Shown piece after piece: positions 23,759 through 32,029 of a stretch of 32,282 nucleotides of DNA (positions are counted from its first letter, which is position 1; each line of letters opens with the position of its first letter). Where the stretch lies: positions 1 through 32,282 of the forward strand of contig JAZNYL010000094.1 of NCBI GenBank assembly GCA_045594445.1. Direction: 5' to 3'. The notes beneath the pieces were generated by a model, which did not search any database, had not been told where the DNA came from, and saw only the letters and a list, made by a program, of their open reading frames with translations. Origin of the DNA: SVQP01 sp045594445 (GTDB taxonomy: Bacteria; Bacillota; Clostridia; Oscillospirales; CAG-272). The translations under genes and the position numbers were made by a program.

Positions 23759-24451
23759 TTGTTCAACGTGCTTTCGCTGTTTACGTATTTTTTCCACGTC
23801 ATTCTGGGCATCGGTACGCCGCAGCAATTCCCTCCCCCTCTGTCTGCCGAACAGGAGCACGAGGCATTTTTGACCATGGCAAACGCCAAGGGGCAAGCGG
23901 CTGAGGATGCGCGCCAACTGCTCATCTTACACAATCTGCGCCTTGTGTCGCACATCGTGCGCAAGTATTATTCGTCAAGCAAAAACCAGGAGGATCTGAT
24001 TTCCATCGGTTCGATCGGACTTTGCAAGGCGGTTGACACCTTCAACGTGGGCAACGGCACCAAGTTCGCCACCTACGCCGCCAAATGTATACAGAACGAG
24101 ATCCTCATGCACTTTCGCTCCGGCAAAAAGCTTTCCTGCGAGATCTCGATCAACGAGACCATTGACGTGGACAGAGACGGCAATCCCCTGACCTATATTG
24201 ACGTGATCTCCACCGAGGACAACATGGCTGAGATGCTGGATCGCGAGATGCAGAGCACGCGCGCCTTGCGCTACGTCAATACGCTGCTGGACGACCGCGA
24301 GCGGCAGATCATCGTGCTGCGCTACGGCCTTGCGGGAAAAGAGCCAATGACGCAAAGAGAGATTGCGCTGCAGCTGGGGATCTCAAGGTCGTACGTGTCA
24401 AGGATCGAGAAAAGTGCGCTGGAGAAGTTAAGGAAGGCGTTTGGGGAATAA
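23759..24451 (+). CDS. sigK: sporulation sigma factor SigK (pro-SigK)
   Basis: SigK directs late mother-cell transcription, including coat and cortex genes. The protein (230 residues from the TTG at 23759) has a hydrophobic N-terminal pro-sequence (FNVLSLFTYFFHVILG) like the one removed in Bacillus. The near-invariant LILHNLRLVSHIVRKY, DLISIGSIGLCKAVDTF and KFATYAAKCIQNEILMHFRS segments follow, with a C-terminal region 4 (QREIALQLGISRSYVSRIEK). Start choice: GGGGGG (23745-23750) lies 8 bases before the TTG at 23759; the longer frame from a TTG at 23726 would place that run inside the gene. The gene is uninterrupted, with no skin-like element. Confidence 0.92.
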   Translation: MFNVLSLFTYFFHVILGIGTPQQFPPPLSAEQEHEAFLTMANAKGQAAEDARQLLILHNLRLVSHIVRKYYSSSKNQEDLISIGSIGLCKAVDTFNVGNGTKFATYAAKCIQNEILMHFRSGKKLSCEISINETIDVDRDGNPLTYIDVISTEDNMAEMLDREMQSTRALRYVNTLLDDRERQIIVLRYGLAGKEPMTQREIALQLGISRSYVSRIEKSALEKLRKAFGE

Positions 24452-24461
24452 ATTTATGGAC

Positions 24462-24526
24462 CGTCGGAGATGCCGATCCATACAAAAGAGTTCTTTACGT
24501 AAGTACGGGCGATCAGTGATCGCCCG
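24462..24526. terminator. two hairpins between sigK and spoVAE (possible terminators)
   Basis: TATGGAccGtCGG...CCGATCCATA (24456-24484) is an imperfect hairpin. CGGGCGATCA-G-TGATCGCCCG (24506-24526) is a perfect 10-bp one. Neither is followed directly by a strong T tract, so termination is only likely, not clear. They lie between convergent genes. Confidence 0.45.
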
Positions 24527-24534
24527 CACAAAAA

Positions 24535-24903
24535 TCACTTTTTGGGCTTTGACGAGAAACACAAGGTCGCGATATATCCGAACACCAACGCAGCCGCCGT
24601 GCCGCCCGCAGCGGCCTTGAGACCACCTGTCAAGGCACCCAAGAGGCCTTGCTCGTCCACCGCCTCGCGTACACCCTTGGAAATCAGATACCCAAAGCCT
24701 GTCAGCGGCGTGGTCGCACCCGCACCCGCAAATTTGATCAGCGGCTCATAAAGGCCGACAGCGCCCAGAATCACGCCTGCGGCCACGTAAAGCACCAAAA
24801 TTCTTGCGGGAGTCATTCGCGTCAGATCAATCAGCAGCTGCGCGATCACGCAGAGCGCGCCGCCAATCACGAATGCCCAAATATAATCCCAAATCCAATC
24901 CAT
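24535..24903 (-). CDS. spoVAE: stage V sporulation protein AE (SpoVAE/AEb)
   Basis: The 122-residue protein has three to four membrane helices and is part of the SpoVA inner-membrane channel that moves dipicolinic acid into the forespore and releases it on germination. Its opening (AFVIGGALCVIAQLLIDLT) and mid-part (ATTPLTGFGYLISKGVREAV) are family-typical. ATG 24903 starts one base after the spoVAD stop (TGA-T-ATG) and has GGAAAGGG upstream, so translation is coupled. Confidence 0.92.
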   Translation of the reverse strand: MDWIWDYIWAFVIGGALCVIAQLLIDLTRMTPARILVLYVAAGVILGAVGLYEPLIKFAGAGATTPLTGFGYLISKGVREAVDEQGLLGALTGGLKAAAGGTAAALVFGYIATLCFSSKPKK

Positions 24904-24904
24904 A

Positions 24905-25912
24905 TCAATTCCCTTTCCTGATTCTGACCAGATGCCCGATGGCGGGAATACTCTGCCCCTGCTTGAGCGCATCGGGGCTCATCATCGCACCCGTGCCGAT
25001 CAGCAGCATATCCCGAATCTCACCGCTGGCGATCTTTGGCAGAAAATACGCCGCCGTGACCACGCCAGAACAACCGCAGCCGGAGCCGCCTGCATGGGTA
25101 TCCTGCACATGACGCGAATAGATCATGGTGCCGCAATCGGTGTGCATGGGTGCTACCTCAATGCCGTCGGCATACAGCAGATCGTGAAAGATGGCGCCGC
25201 CCTCCCAGCCAAGGTCGCCCGTGACAATGGCGTCAAAATCCGTAGGGGCTGTGCCGCTTGCCTTCAAGTATCGCTCCAGCGTATCCACGGCGGCAGGTGC
25301 CATGGCAGCTCCCATATTGGCAGAGTCACGAATGCCCATTTCAAGAGGGATACCCGGCATAGCCTGTACAACACGCGCGTCCGATGCATCCGAATCCTCG
25401 CCGCTGCCGAGAATAAACGCGGACGAGCCCGTGACCGTCCATTGCGCGGTGGGCGTGCGCTGTGCGCCGTATTCCAAAGGGGTGCGGTATTGCCGCTCTG
25501 CGGATGAGTTGTGCGACGAGGTCACAGCCGCGGCATGGCGTGCGTAGCCCGCGCTGACCAGCACAGAGCCAAGCAAAAGACCGAGCGCGGCCGTGGAGCA
25601 TGCCCCGTAAAGTCCGAAATACGGCACACCAAAATCCAAAAGGCCGTAGGCCGAGCCGATGCATTGATTGAGCAGATCGCCCGCCAGAATGGCATCAAGG
25701 CTTTTCTGATCTCTGCCCCATTTTGCAAGCGCAACACCAAGCGCGCGGCGTTGCATCTCGCTCTCGGCTTTTTCCCAGGTATCTTGCCCGAATTGATCGT
25801 CCGTGTCGTGCATATCAAAAAGGCCGCCCAGCGGGCCCTCGCGCTCCTTGCCCCCCACCACGCTGCCCGCGCACAGAATGCTTGCGTTGAGTTCAAATAG
25901 TCCCTTTTTCAT
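24905..25912 (-). CDS. spoVAD: stage V sporulation protein AD (SpoVAD)
   Basis: The 335-residue protein has a thiolase/KAS-III-like fold and is the cytosolic dipicolinic-acid-binding subunit of the SpoVA complex. Recognisable regions are FGLYGACSTAALGLLLGSVL, TSSHNSSAERQYRTPLEYG (the DPA-site surroundings in Bacillus) and the HAGGSGCGCSG loop near the C-terminus. Its length matches Bacillus SpoVAD. A GGAGTG ribosome-binding site precedes the ATG. Upstream is the divergent udp promoter, so the usual spoVAC gene is not in this cluster. Confidence 0.95.
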   Translation of the reverse strand: MKKGLFELNASILCAGSVVGGKEREGPLGGLFDMHDTDDQFGQDTWEKAESEMQRRALGVALAKWGRDQKSLDAILAGDLLNQCIGSAYGLLDFGVPYFGLYGACSTAALGLLLGSVLVSAGYARHAAAVTSSHNSSAERQYRTPLEYGAQRTPTAQWTVTGSSAFILGSGEDSDASDARVVQAMPGIPLEMGIRDSANMGAAMAPAAVDTLERYLKASGTAPTDFDAIVTGDLGWEGGAIFHDLLYADGIEVAPMHTDCGTMIYSRHVQDTHAGGSGCGCSGVVTAAYFLPKIASGEIRDMLLIGTGAMMSPDALKQGQSIPAIGHLVRIRKGN

Positions 25913-25941
25913 AAAACCACTCCAAAATTACATACTATAAG

Positions 25942-25971
25942 TATTATTTTCACTCCCTCTTGCAATATACA
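25942..25971 (-). promoter_or_regulatory. candidate SigG-type promoter of spoVAD-spoVAE
   Basis: Minus strand TGTATA (25966-25971), 17-bp spacer, AATAATA (25942-25948). This fits the SigG pattern gHATR then CATHHTA except for the first base of the -10. It overlaps the udp promoter on the other strand. Confidence 0.45.
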
Positions 25972-25988
25972 AAAAAATATGTTACAAT
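25960..25988 (+). promoter_or_regulatory. udp promoter
   Basis: TTGCAA (25960-25965), 17-bp spacer, TACAAT (25983-25988). Confidence 0.75.
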
Positions 25989-26033
25989 GATGATGGGAAT
26001 ATCTGAAGAATTCTATATTTTTTGGAGGTTTTT

Positions 26034-26813
26034 ATGCTTTCCACACATCAAGAACAATATCATATCAAGGCGAGCGCCGGTCAGACAGGCGGCTATTGCA
26101 TTCTCCCCGGCGACCCCGGCAGATGCGAAAAGATCGCAAAATATTTTGATAATCCAAGACATTTGGTGACCAACAGAGAATATAACATTTGGGTAGGCGA
26201 GCTGTGCGGCAAACCCGTCAGCGTTTGCTCCACGGGCATCGGCGGCCCTTCTGCGGCCATCGCCATGGAGGAGCTGGTGGCTTGCGGCACGCATACCTTT
26301 ATCCGCGTGGGCACTTGCGGCGGCATCAATCTCAAGGTGCAGGCAGGTGACGTGGTGATCGCGACGGGTGCGGTGCGTCAGGATGGCACGTCGCGTGAGT
26401 ACGCGCCCATTGAGTTCCCTGCCGTATCCGACCCCGAGGTACTGATCGCGCTGATGCAGGCGGCAGACGCGCAGGGCTTGCGCTCACACGCAGGCGTGGT
26501 ACAGGCCAAGGATTCTTTCTATGGCCAACATTCGCCGAGCAGAATGCCGATTGCAGGCGAGCTGAATGCAAAATGGGAGGCTTGGAAGAGACTGGGCGTG
26601 CTGGCAAGCGAAATGGAATCGGGCGCGCTGTTCACGGTTGCGGCATCTTTGGGCGTCAGAGCGGGCGCATGCTTCTCTGTGGTTTGGAACCAGGAGAGAG
26701 CCAATCTCGGCATGGACAGCGAGGACGAATCCGCCGAGCAGCACGACACGGACAGAGCCATCCGCACAGCCATCGAAGCGCTCAAAATCCTCATCCAAAA
26801 GGACGCGCAATAA
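26034..26813 (+). CDS. udp: uridine phosphorylase (nucleoside phosphorylase family)
   Basis: The enzyme splits uridine with phosphate into uracil and ribose-1-phosphate for salvage. The 259-residue protein has ILPGDPGRCEKIAKYFDNP at the N-terminus, CSTGIGGPSAAIAMEEL, and SREYAPIEFPAV. The ASEMESGALFTVAA segment supplies the Glu that contacts ribose in this family. It resembles bacterial uridine phosphorylase more than purine-nucleoside phosphorylase, but another nucleoside specificity cannot be excluded. ATG 26034 follows GGAGGT; a longer frame from 26022 would overlap that site. Confidence 0.88.
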   Translation: MLSTHQEQYHIKASAGQTGGYCILPGDPGRCEKIAKYFDNPRHLVTNREYNIWVGELCGKPVSVCSTGIGGPSAAIAMEELVACGTHTFIRVGTCGGINLKVQAGDVVIATGAVRQDGTSREYAPIEFPAVSDPEVLIALMQAADAQGLRSHAGVVQAKDSFYGQHSPSRMPIAGELNAKWEAWKRLGVLASEMESGALFTVAASLGVRAGACFSVVWNQERANLGMDSEDESAEQHDTDRAIRTAIEALKILIQKDAQ

Positions 26814-27189
26814 ATTCGGACGACCCAACTCATGAAAGTTTTTGATCGACCTTTTTACAAAAAGGTCGCAGGTTCCAAGGGCAGCGCCCTTGGTCGCGCC
26901 CGCAGGCGCGAAATATTACTCGGCGTTTCTTTTGGTTCTTTTCTTTGCGCCAGCGGTGTCAAAGAAAAGAACGGAAATAGTTTGCTCAACGAAAAAAGAA
27001 TAAGGGAGTTACCTTGATAGGTAGCTCCCTTTTTCTATGCGATATAAAATTCTATCCGTTCTTTCTTTGAGCAAGTAGCCACAAAGAAAGAACCAAAGAA
27101 ATGGCGTTATACGGGGCTCTGCCCCGTACCCCGGTCGCTTTTTGAAAAAAGCGACACAAAAACTTTTCAAAAGTCAGGTCGTCCGGATT
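26813..27189. repeat. 377-bp complex palindromic element between convergent stop codons
   Basis: The ends AATTCGGACGACC (26813-26825) and GGTCGTCCGGATT (27177-27189) are inverted copies with one change. Moving inwards come GAAAGTTTTTG/CAAAAACTTTTC, CGACCTTTTT/AAAAAGGTCG (26847-26868), CCAAGGGCAGCGCCCTTGG, CGCGCCCGCAGGCGCG, ACGGGGCTCTGCCCCGT and inverted TTCTTTGG-type arms. A terminator hairpin occupies the middle. The element begins on the last base of the udp stop codon and ends 2 bp before the stop of the GH78-like gene. No gene is present. Confidence 0.85.
27002..27034. terminator. terminator at the centre of the palindromic element
   Basis: AAGGGAGTTACCT (27002-27014) pairs with AGGTAGCTCCCTT (27019-27031), one mismatch, followed by T's; A's precede it, so it may act on both converging transcripts. 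Confidence 0.8.
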
Positions 27190-27191
27190 GA

Positions 27192-29306
27192 TTACTTGAC
27201 CAGACCCAGGTGCTCCATCCAGTACAGCACGTGCGATGCAAAGCCGTGGTTGCAGCTTGCGTGATCCGCCGTCAGCTCCCAAAGCGTGCCCGTTCTGTCT
27301 GCCATGTAAGTAAAGTAACCCTTGATGTTCTCGTACAACGCCTCGTGGCAGCCGTATCTGTCAAGCAGATCCAATCTCAGATAGTTGCCGATAAATGCGT
27401 TTGCTACCCAGATCTCGGGATATACGCCCTTCTTGACGCGGTCGGGACCGAAATCGTTGACCAGCGTGTTCCACAGCCAAGGATGGCTCTCGGGCGTTGC
27501 AATGCCGCAGAAAAATGCGTAATACTGGCAGGCTTCGGTTCTCTCACCCGACAGCACCAGCTTGCCGTCGCGTCTGTACATATTGTCGCAGAAGAAGCCG
27601 CTCTCGGTCATGCTCATCTTGGCAATGGTCTCGCGCAGCTTTGCAGCCTCGTCCTTCAAGGGCTCGTCACCGTACAGCTCGGCAATCGTGTCCATCATTG
27701 TAGCATACAGCATATTGGATGCAAACGAAACGTCCTGCACAAGCTCGTTTGCCTTGGACCATTCCACAAATACCCAGCTCTGCAGCTTTTCAAGCAGGCC
27801 GTATTCGTTTTCAAACGGACGGAAGAAGTTGAGCAGCGCGTAAACTCTGTCCTTGGCCTCGGCCACAAGCTCATAGTCTCCCGATCTCTTTGCATATTCG
27901 CCAAGCTCGACCACGTACCACATAGCCCAGTTGGGAATATAGGTATGGTCGTTGTGATCCGAGGGATAGCACATAGGCAGCATGCCCTCGGGGATAAAAT
28001 CAAACTTTTCGGGCATCAGGAAGTTGGAAAGGAACGCCTTTTCCACCTCACTCTTACCCGTCAGTGTCTTCTCCACGCGCGAGGTAAAGAAACTGTCGCA
28101 CAGCCAGCCTGCTCTCTCACGGGAGGGGCAGTCCATGTAAATATCCACGGTATTTGCGCGGAAGGTCTCAACCGCTGCGTCATAAATGCGGCGCATTGCG
28201 TCGTCCTCACCCACGAATTTCGCGGTGATCTTGCCTGCGGGGAATGCGACCTTGAACAGTCTCAAGGCCTTGATTGTAAACGAGCAGCCCTTTGCCACAA
28301 GACGGATATAGCGCATGGTGTAAGGCTCCTGGCAACGGATACGGTAAGAGCCGTTCTCTGCACGCACGGCTACAATGTTGGAGGTGCCGTTACGGAAGCA
28401 GTTGAGTTGTCCGCCGGGAATCAGTTCGTCAAACAGCACGTAAAGCTCGCCCTTGCCGCAAGCCTCGAGCTCAAACTCAAAAATTCCGGTATAGTTGACG
28501 CCCATGTCCACGTCCACATAGGTCTCTGCGCATACGGGGATAGCTGCTGCGCTGATATCATAAGGCTTGGGCTCGGAGAACGCCATGTGAGAGGCGGTCT
28601 CGTAGGATCTGAATTCCAGCTCCTCGACCGGATAACCAAAGAACTCGTCGTAGATCTTGGTGACCTCGCGGTTGCCGTATACGGGGCGATTTTGGTCATA
28701 CGACACGCTGCCCGTAGCGAACACGGCCTTGGGATACAGCTCCTCCACCTCGCCGTAAGGTACGTCACGGTGGATAAACGCCTTTTCCTCGGTCAGCGCG
28801 ACCTTTACGGGTGCGTTCTTTTTCTCAGGTGCAAGATCGTAGCATTCCACCATGTGACGCTGGAAGGAATATCTTTGTACCTTGGTCATTCTCTCGTCCA
28901 AGCCAACGACGGCAAAGCCCGTGCAAGGTGCATCGGTGTATGCAACCACCTCGCCGCCCACCAAAAGCTCGGCGCAAACAAACGAGGGCTTGTCCAGATA
29001 ATGGAAGGAGTTGACGTTATAGCCCGCAATGCGGATGCAAAGCGTATTCTCGCCTGCAGCAAGCAGATCGGTCAGCACAAGCTCGTCTGCACGGTAATAG
29101 CCGTGTCCTGCTCTTGCAGGGCCGTGCGCGATGATGCTGCCGTTCAATAATACGGTAAAGGAGCAATGCGCAGCAAGTGCCAGTACGACGGGTTTTCCGT
29201 CGTTTTGGATTGTCGTATGTAACGCGATCGTGCGGTTCATGACCTTTTCGGTGCCGCACTCCCAAACGGGGCGCGCCTTGATAAATGAATACTCGTGAAC
29301 GTTCAT
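27192..29306 (-). CDS. GH78-like glycoside hydrolase (alpha-L-rhamnosidase-related)
   Basis: The 704-residue protein lacks a signal peptide, so it is probably cytoplasmic. The N-terminal half is beta-sandwich and includes a substrate-binding-type domain (LNGSIIAHGPARAGHGYYRA). The C-terminal half looks like an (alpha/alpha)6 barrel. The motif DCPSRERAGWLCDSFF (from D392) matches the GH78 signature DCPxRxExxGWxGD in outline, with Asp and Glu available for catalysis. Substrate (rhamnoside or another deoxysugar) is uncertain. ATG 29306 follows GGAGG. It is the last gene of an operon with a GH39-like protein and an M29 aminopeptidase; a small inverted repeat lies in the 56-bp gap before it. Confidence 0.7.
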   Translation of the reverse strand: MNVHEYSFIKARPVWECGTEKVMNRTIALHTTIQNDGKPVVLALAAHCSFTVLLNGSIIAHGPARAGHGYYRADELVLTDLLAAGENTLCIRIAGYNVNSFHYLDKPSFVCAELLVGGEVVAYTDAPCTGFAVVGLDERMTKVQRYSFQRHMVECYDLAPEKKNAPVKVALTEEKAFIHRDVPYGEVEELYPKAVFATGSVSYDQNRPVYGNREVTKIYDEFFGYPVEELEFRSYETASHMAFSEPKPYDISAAAIPVCAETYVDVDMGVNYTGIFEFELEACGKGELYVLFDELIPGGQLNCFRNGTSNIVAVRAENGSYRIRCQEPYTMRYIRLVAKGCSFTIKALRLFKVAFPAGKITAKFVGEDDAMRRIYDAAVETFRANTVDIYMDCPSRERAGWLCDSFFTSRVEKTLTGKSEVEKAFLSNFLMPEKFDFIPEGMLPMCYPSDHNDHTYIPNWAMWYVVELGEYAKRSGDYELVAEAKDRVYALLNFFRPFENEYGLLEKLQSWVFVEWSKANELVQDVSFASNMLYATMMDTIAELYGDEPLKDEAAKLRETIAKMSMTESGFFCDNMYRRDGKLVLSGERTEACQYYAFFCGIATPESHPWLWNTLVNDFGPDRVKKGVYPEIWVANAFIGNYLRLDLLDRYGCHEALYENIKGYFTYMADRTGTLWELTADHASCNHGFASHVLYWMEHLGLVK

Positions 29307-29350
29307 ATTAACCTCCATGAAGTTTAAAGGAATATACCGTGATCTTTCAC
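29307..29350 (-). other. inverted repeat between the GH39-like and GH78-like genes
   Basis: AAAGGA...CGTGA and TCACG...TCCTTT arms flank a 4-nt loop within the 56-bp gap. There is no T tract, so it is more likely an mRNA processing or stability hairpin than a terminator. Confidence 0.4.
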
Positions 29351-29362
29351 GCTATTTCTCCT

Positions 29363-30649
29363 TTAATATAATTTTATTAAAATCAATGCATATTTACTTA
29401 CGGAAATACAAATCTGTCGGCTCATGCCCAAAAGCGGCAGCGTTTGTACGCATTGCAAATCGCGCACACCGTCCAGGATCAGCACGTCGGCACTATAAAC
29501 GTTGTCGGGCAGATTGTTCAGGCGGATATCCACAAGCCCTGCGCCGTCCGAGACGGCGACCATGACCGCACCCGCGCGATCACCGTGCGATGCCGCAGCG
29601 TCCACACCGCTGCCTTGCACGTCGCAATAGACCGCACTTCCCTGCCTGTAAAGCACGTCGTACGCACGGAATGCGTGCATGGCCTTGGCGGGATTGCCGA
29701 AACGATCGCAAATGCCGCACAGAGCCGAAATTTCGGGCTGTGCGTCGTAGTACGCAGCCGTCTCTATGCCAAACGCATTCTGCATCTTAAGCAGCATTGA
29801 GGCGCAAAATATCGCGCCGGAAAGCGAATGCAAACGCTCGTAAGTCTCCTGCTTTTGCGCGGGAGTCAGCACGCCCGTTTCCGGCTTTGCGCAGTTCCAT
29901 TCACAAACGTGCACGGGCAAATGCGCCATATCGCTCTTCTGCAGATAGGCAGAGAGCTTGCCGGCGCCCGCAAGAGCCGCGTCAGGCGTTTGTCCGTAAG
30001 CGCACACCGAAACAAAATCAAGCGGCACCTGCTTTTTCTTGCAGTACTTGACAAACTCGCGCGCCATCGCACCGTAGTCGACAAAGCCCATGCCGCCAAC
30101 CTGCAGCAAGGGATCGTACGACTTGACGCCGTGCGCCACCTTTTCGTAAAAGGCAAACACGGCTGCGTTGCCCACGTCCTGCATGGTGTCCGGCATCGCC
30201 CACACCTCAAAATACCGAATGCTCGCGTGCATGCCGTCCGCCCATCCGTCGTTGTAGTGGCGGATGATATTGGTGCACACGCGCACCCATTTTTCCGCAT
30301 TTTCGGGAAAGGCGTAATGCCAGCCGTTGTCGCTCTCGCCAAGGCGGTACACGATCTCCGCACCGCTCGCAGCCGCGGCCTTGATCAGCGCGTCGGTTGG
30401 TGCGAAGCGATAGCTGCGCGGATCGTATTCGTCGGCAGACGCGTCTGGAAAGATGGCAGAGACGTTGACGTACCATCCCGCCTGCTTGCCTCCCGCATCG
30501 GCAAAGCGCACCCGCGGCACGCCCATGGAGACAAAAAGCTCAGACAGATCTGCTCCCGGGGAGAGTGGGCCGTTACACATACCGTGCAGTGGCTTGATCT
30601 GCCCCGTGACCGACGCAAAATCTACCGTGACCAGCTTTCGTTCGGCCAT
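29363..30649 (-). CDS. GH39-like protein lacking the acid/base glutamate
   Basis: The 428-residue protein has a clan-A (TIM-barrel) glycosidase outline resembling GH39: an N-terminal PLSPGADLSELF stretch, RLGESDNGWHYAFPENAEKW, a central FEVW, and a nucleophile-type glutamate in HVCEWNC (E250). The acid/base site of this clan is normally W-N-E-P; here it reads WAMP (A151, M152), so the catalytic Glu is absent. The codons GCG ATG sit in an intact frame with no sign of a frameshift. It may be a binding protein, use another residue, or be a new subfamily. No signal peptide is seen. ATG 30649 begins one base after the aminopeptidase stop, so the genes are coupled. Confidence 0.65.
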   Translation of the reverse strand: MAERKLVTVDFASVTGQIKPLHGMCNGPLSPGADLSELFVSMGVPRVRFADAGGKQAGWYVNVSAIFPDASADEYDPRSYRFAPTDALIKAAAASGAEIVYRLGESDNGWHYAFPENAEKWVRVCTNIIRHYNDGWADGMHASIRYFEVWAMPDTMQDVGNAAVFAFYEKVAHGVKSYDPLLQVGGMGFVDYGAMAREFVKYCKKKQVPLDFVSVCAYGQTPDAALAGAGKLSAYLQKSDMAHLPVHVCEWNCAKPETGVLTPAQKQETYERLHSLSGAIFCASMLLKMQNAFGIETAAYYDAQPEISALCGICDRFGNPAKAMHAFRAYDVLYRQGSAVYCDVQGSGVDAAASHGDRAGAVMVAVSDGAGLVDIRLNNLPDNVYSADVLILDGVRDLQCVQTLPLLGMSRQICISVSKYALILIKLY

Positions 30650-30650
30650 A

Positions 30651-31901
30651 TCAGAACGCCCAGTTGCCGTTTTCGAAGATCTGCACCATCTTGCCGTCGG
30701 CCGTCTCGCCAACGATGGAGAGATCTGCCGTACCGATCATGAAATCCACGTGGATCATGGAGTCGTTGATGCCCTTCTCATGCGCCTCGGCCAAGGTGTA
30801 CTTGTCATAGTCCTTAAGGCAATTGGTAAAGCCCGCGCCCATAGCCAGATGGCAGGCGGCATTTTCGTCAAACAGCGTCTCGTAGAAGGTGATGCCGCTG
30901 TTACGGATGGGAGAATCGTAAGGCACGAGCGCACACTCGCCAAGCATGGCGGCGCCTGCGTCCATGGTGATCATCTGATTTAAGAGATCCTCGCCCTGCT
31001 CTGCATGTGCCTCAACAGCGCGGCCGCCCTCAAATCTCAGCCAGAATTTGTCGATCACCTCGCCTCGATAGGAAAGCGGCAGGCTGGCGTATACCACGCC
31101 CTCGGCGCTGCCTGCTTTTGGCGAGGTAAAGGTCTCCTCGGTGGGAATGTTGGGGTTGTAGTATTCCCCGCCCAGCGTGTTTTCACCGCCGCCAAGGAAC
31201 AATCCGTCCTCGATCAAGCCCACGTGCAGATCGGTACCGTTCCCGCTCTTATAGTGCAGCTTGACAAGGCCAAGGCTATTGAGATACGCGCACTTCTCGG
31301 CAAAATTCTTGTTGTGCTTGTCCCATTCTGCCACAGCGTCAAGCAGGTTGCCCTCGGCATCCAGCACGCGGGAGGTATACAGAATGGCGTTCCACAGCTT
31401 TTCTACGGCTGCATTTGCGCGCAAGCCCGGGAATACCTTCTTTGCCCAAGCCTGACCGGGAACCGCAGCGATGCACCACTTATACTTGTTATCCATCGCA
31501 TCGCGATAGGGCTTGATAATGGGATAACGCATCTGCGCTGCCTTGGAGCTCTTTTTCTGGTCCATGCCCTTCAGACCGTCGGGGTCGTCTGAGAGCAGAT
31601 ACAGCATAGCCGGATTCTTTTCAAGGCGATACTTGAGCCTTGCCTCCTCAAATTCCTCCACCGTGCCAAGGCTCTTGAGCGAGCGATACTTGACCGAAAT
31701 CTTGGCCAGAGGCTGATAATCAAAATCCACGATCACGCGCGCAGCCCCCTTGCGATAGGCCGCCTCTGTGACCATAGCCACGAACTCCGGCTGATCAAGA
31801 GAGGCGCTGATCATGACCACGTCACCCTTCTTGATGCTCAAGCCGCAGTTGACAAGCAGCTTGGCGTATTCCTTCAGAACTGTTTTTTTCATGTTATTCA
31901 T
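30651..31901 (-). CDS. M29-family metallo-aminopeptidase (AmpS/PepS type)
   Basis: The cytoplasmic exopeptidase removes N-terminal residues from peptides. The 416-residue protein has the family's metal-site regions: NIPTEETFTSP, the VEAHAEQGEDLL helix, GECALVPYDSPI, ETLFDENAACHLAMG, and NDSMIHVDFMIGTADLSI at the end. Start is not certain. ATG 31901 has GGAAAGG only 3 bases away; ATG 31892 has it 12 bases away; ATG 31913 has none. It leads the operon with two carbohydrate-type proteins, an unusual company for M29 peptidases. Confidence 0.9.
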   Translation of the reverse strand: MNNMKKTVLKEYAKLLVNCGLSIKKGDVVMISASLDQPEFVAMVTEAAYRKGAARVIVDFDYQPLAKISVKYRSLKSLGTVEEFEEARLKYRLEKNPAMLYLLSDDPDGLKGMDQKKSSKAAQMRYPIIKPYRDAMDNKYKWCIAAVPGQAWAKKVFPGLRANAAVEKLWNAILYTSRVLDAEGNLLDAVAEWDKHNKNFAEKCAYLNSLGLVKLHYKSGNGTDLHVGLIEDGLFLGGGENTLGGEYYNPNIPTEETFTSPKAGSAEGVVYASLPLSYRGEVIDKFWLRFEGGRAVEAHAEQGEDLLNQMITMDAGAAMLGECALVPYDSPIRNSGITFYETLFDENAACHLAMGAGFTNCLKDYDKYTLAEAHEKGINDSMIHVDFMIGTADLSIVGETADGKMVQIFENGNWAF

Positions 31902-31932
31902 TTTCCTTTCCATGGAAATTCTATTCTCTTGT

Positions 31933-31961
31933 ATTATAACACATCACTTATGTTTTGTCAC
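31933..31961 (-). promoter_or_regulatory. promoter of the aminopeptidase-glycosidase operon
   Basis: Minus strand GTGACA (31956-31961), 17-bp spacer, TATAAT (31933-31938). One mismatch to the -35 consensus. Confidence 0.8.
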
Positions 31962-31970
31962 TATTTCGCG

Positions 31971-32005
31971 CAAAAAAATTTGGGCGGTCGCACATGCGAC
32001 CGCCC
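31971..32005 (-). terminator. terminator of the partial gene at the right edge
   Basis: GGGCGGTCGC (31982-31991), ACAT loop, GCGACCGCCC (31996-32005). On the minus strand AAATTTTTTTG follows. Confidence 0.9.
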
Positions 32006-32029
32006 GTTTGTCATATCCTTTGGGTTGTC

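Noticed and set aside
27210..29150. 646-residue open frame on the plus strand
   Set aside because: It lies opposite the GH78-like gene, has no ribosome-binding site or recognisable domain, and is explained by codon bias of the real gene.
29363..30649. Frameshift as the explanation for the missing acid/base Glu
   Set aside because: The flanking residues (FEVW before, PDTM after) stay in the expected frame, so it is a substitution rather than an indel.
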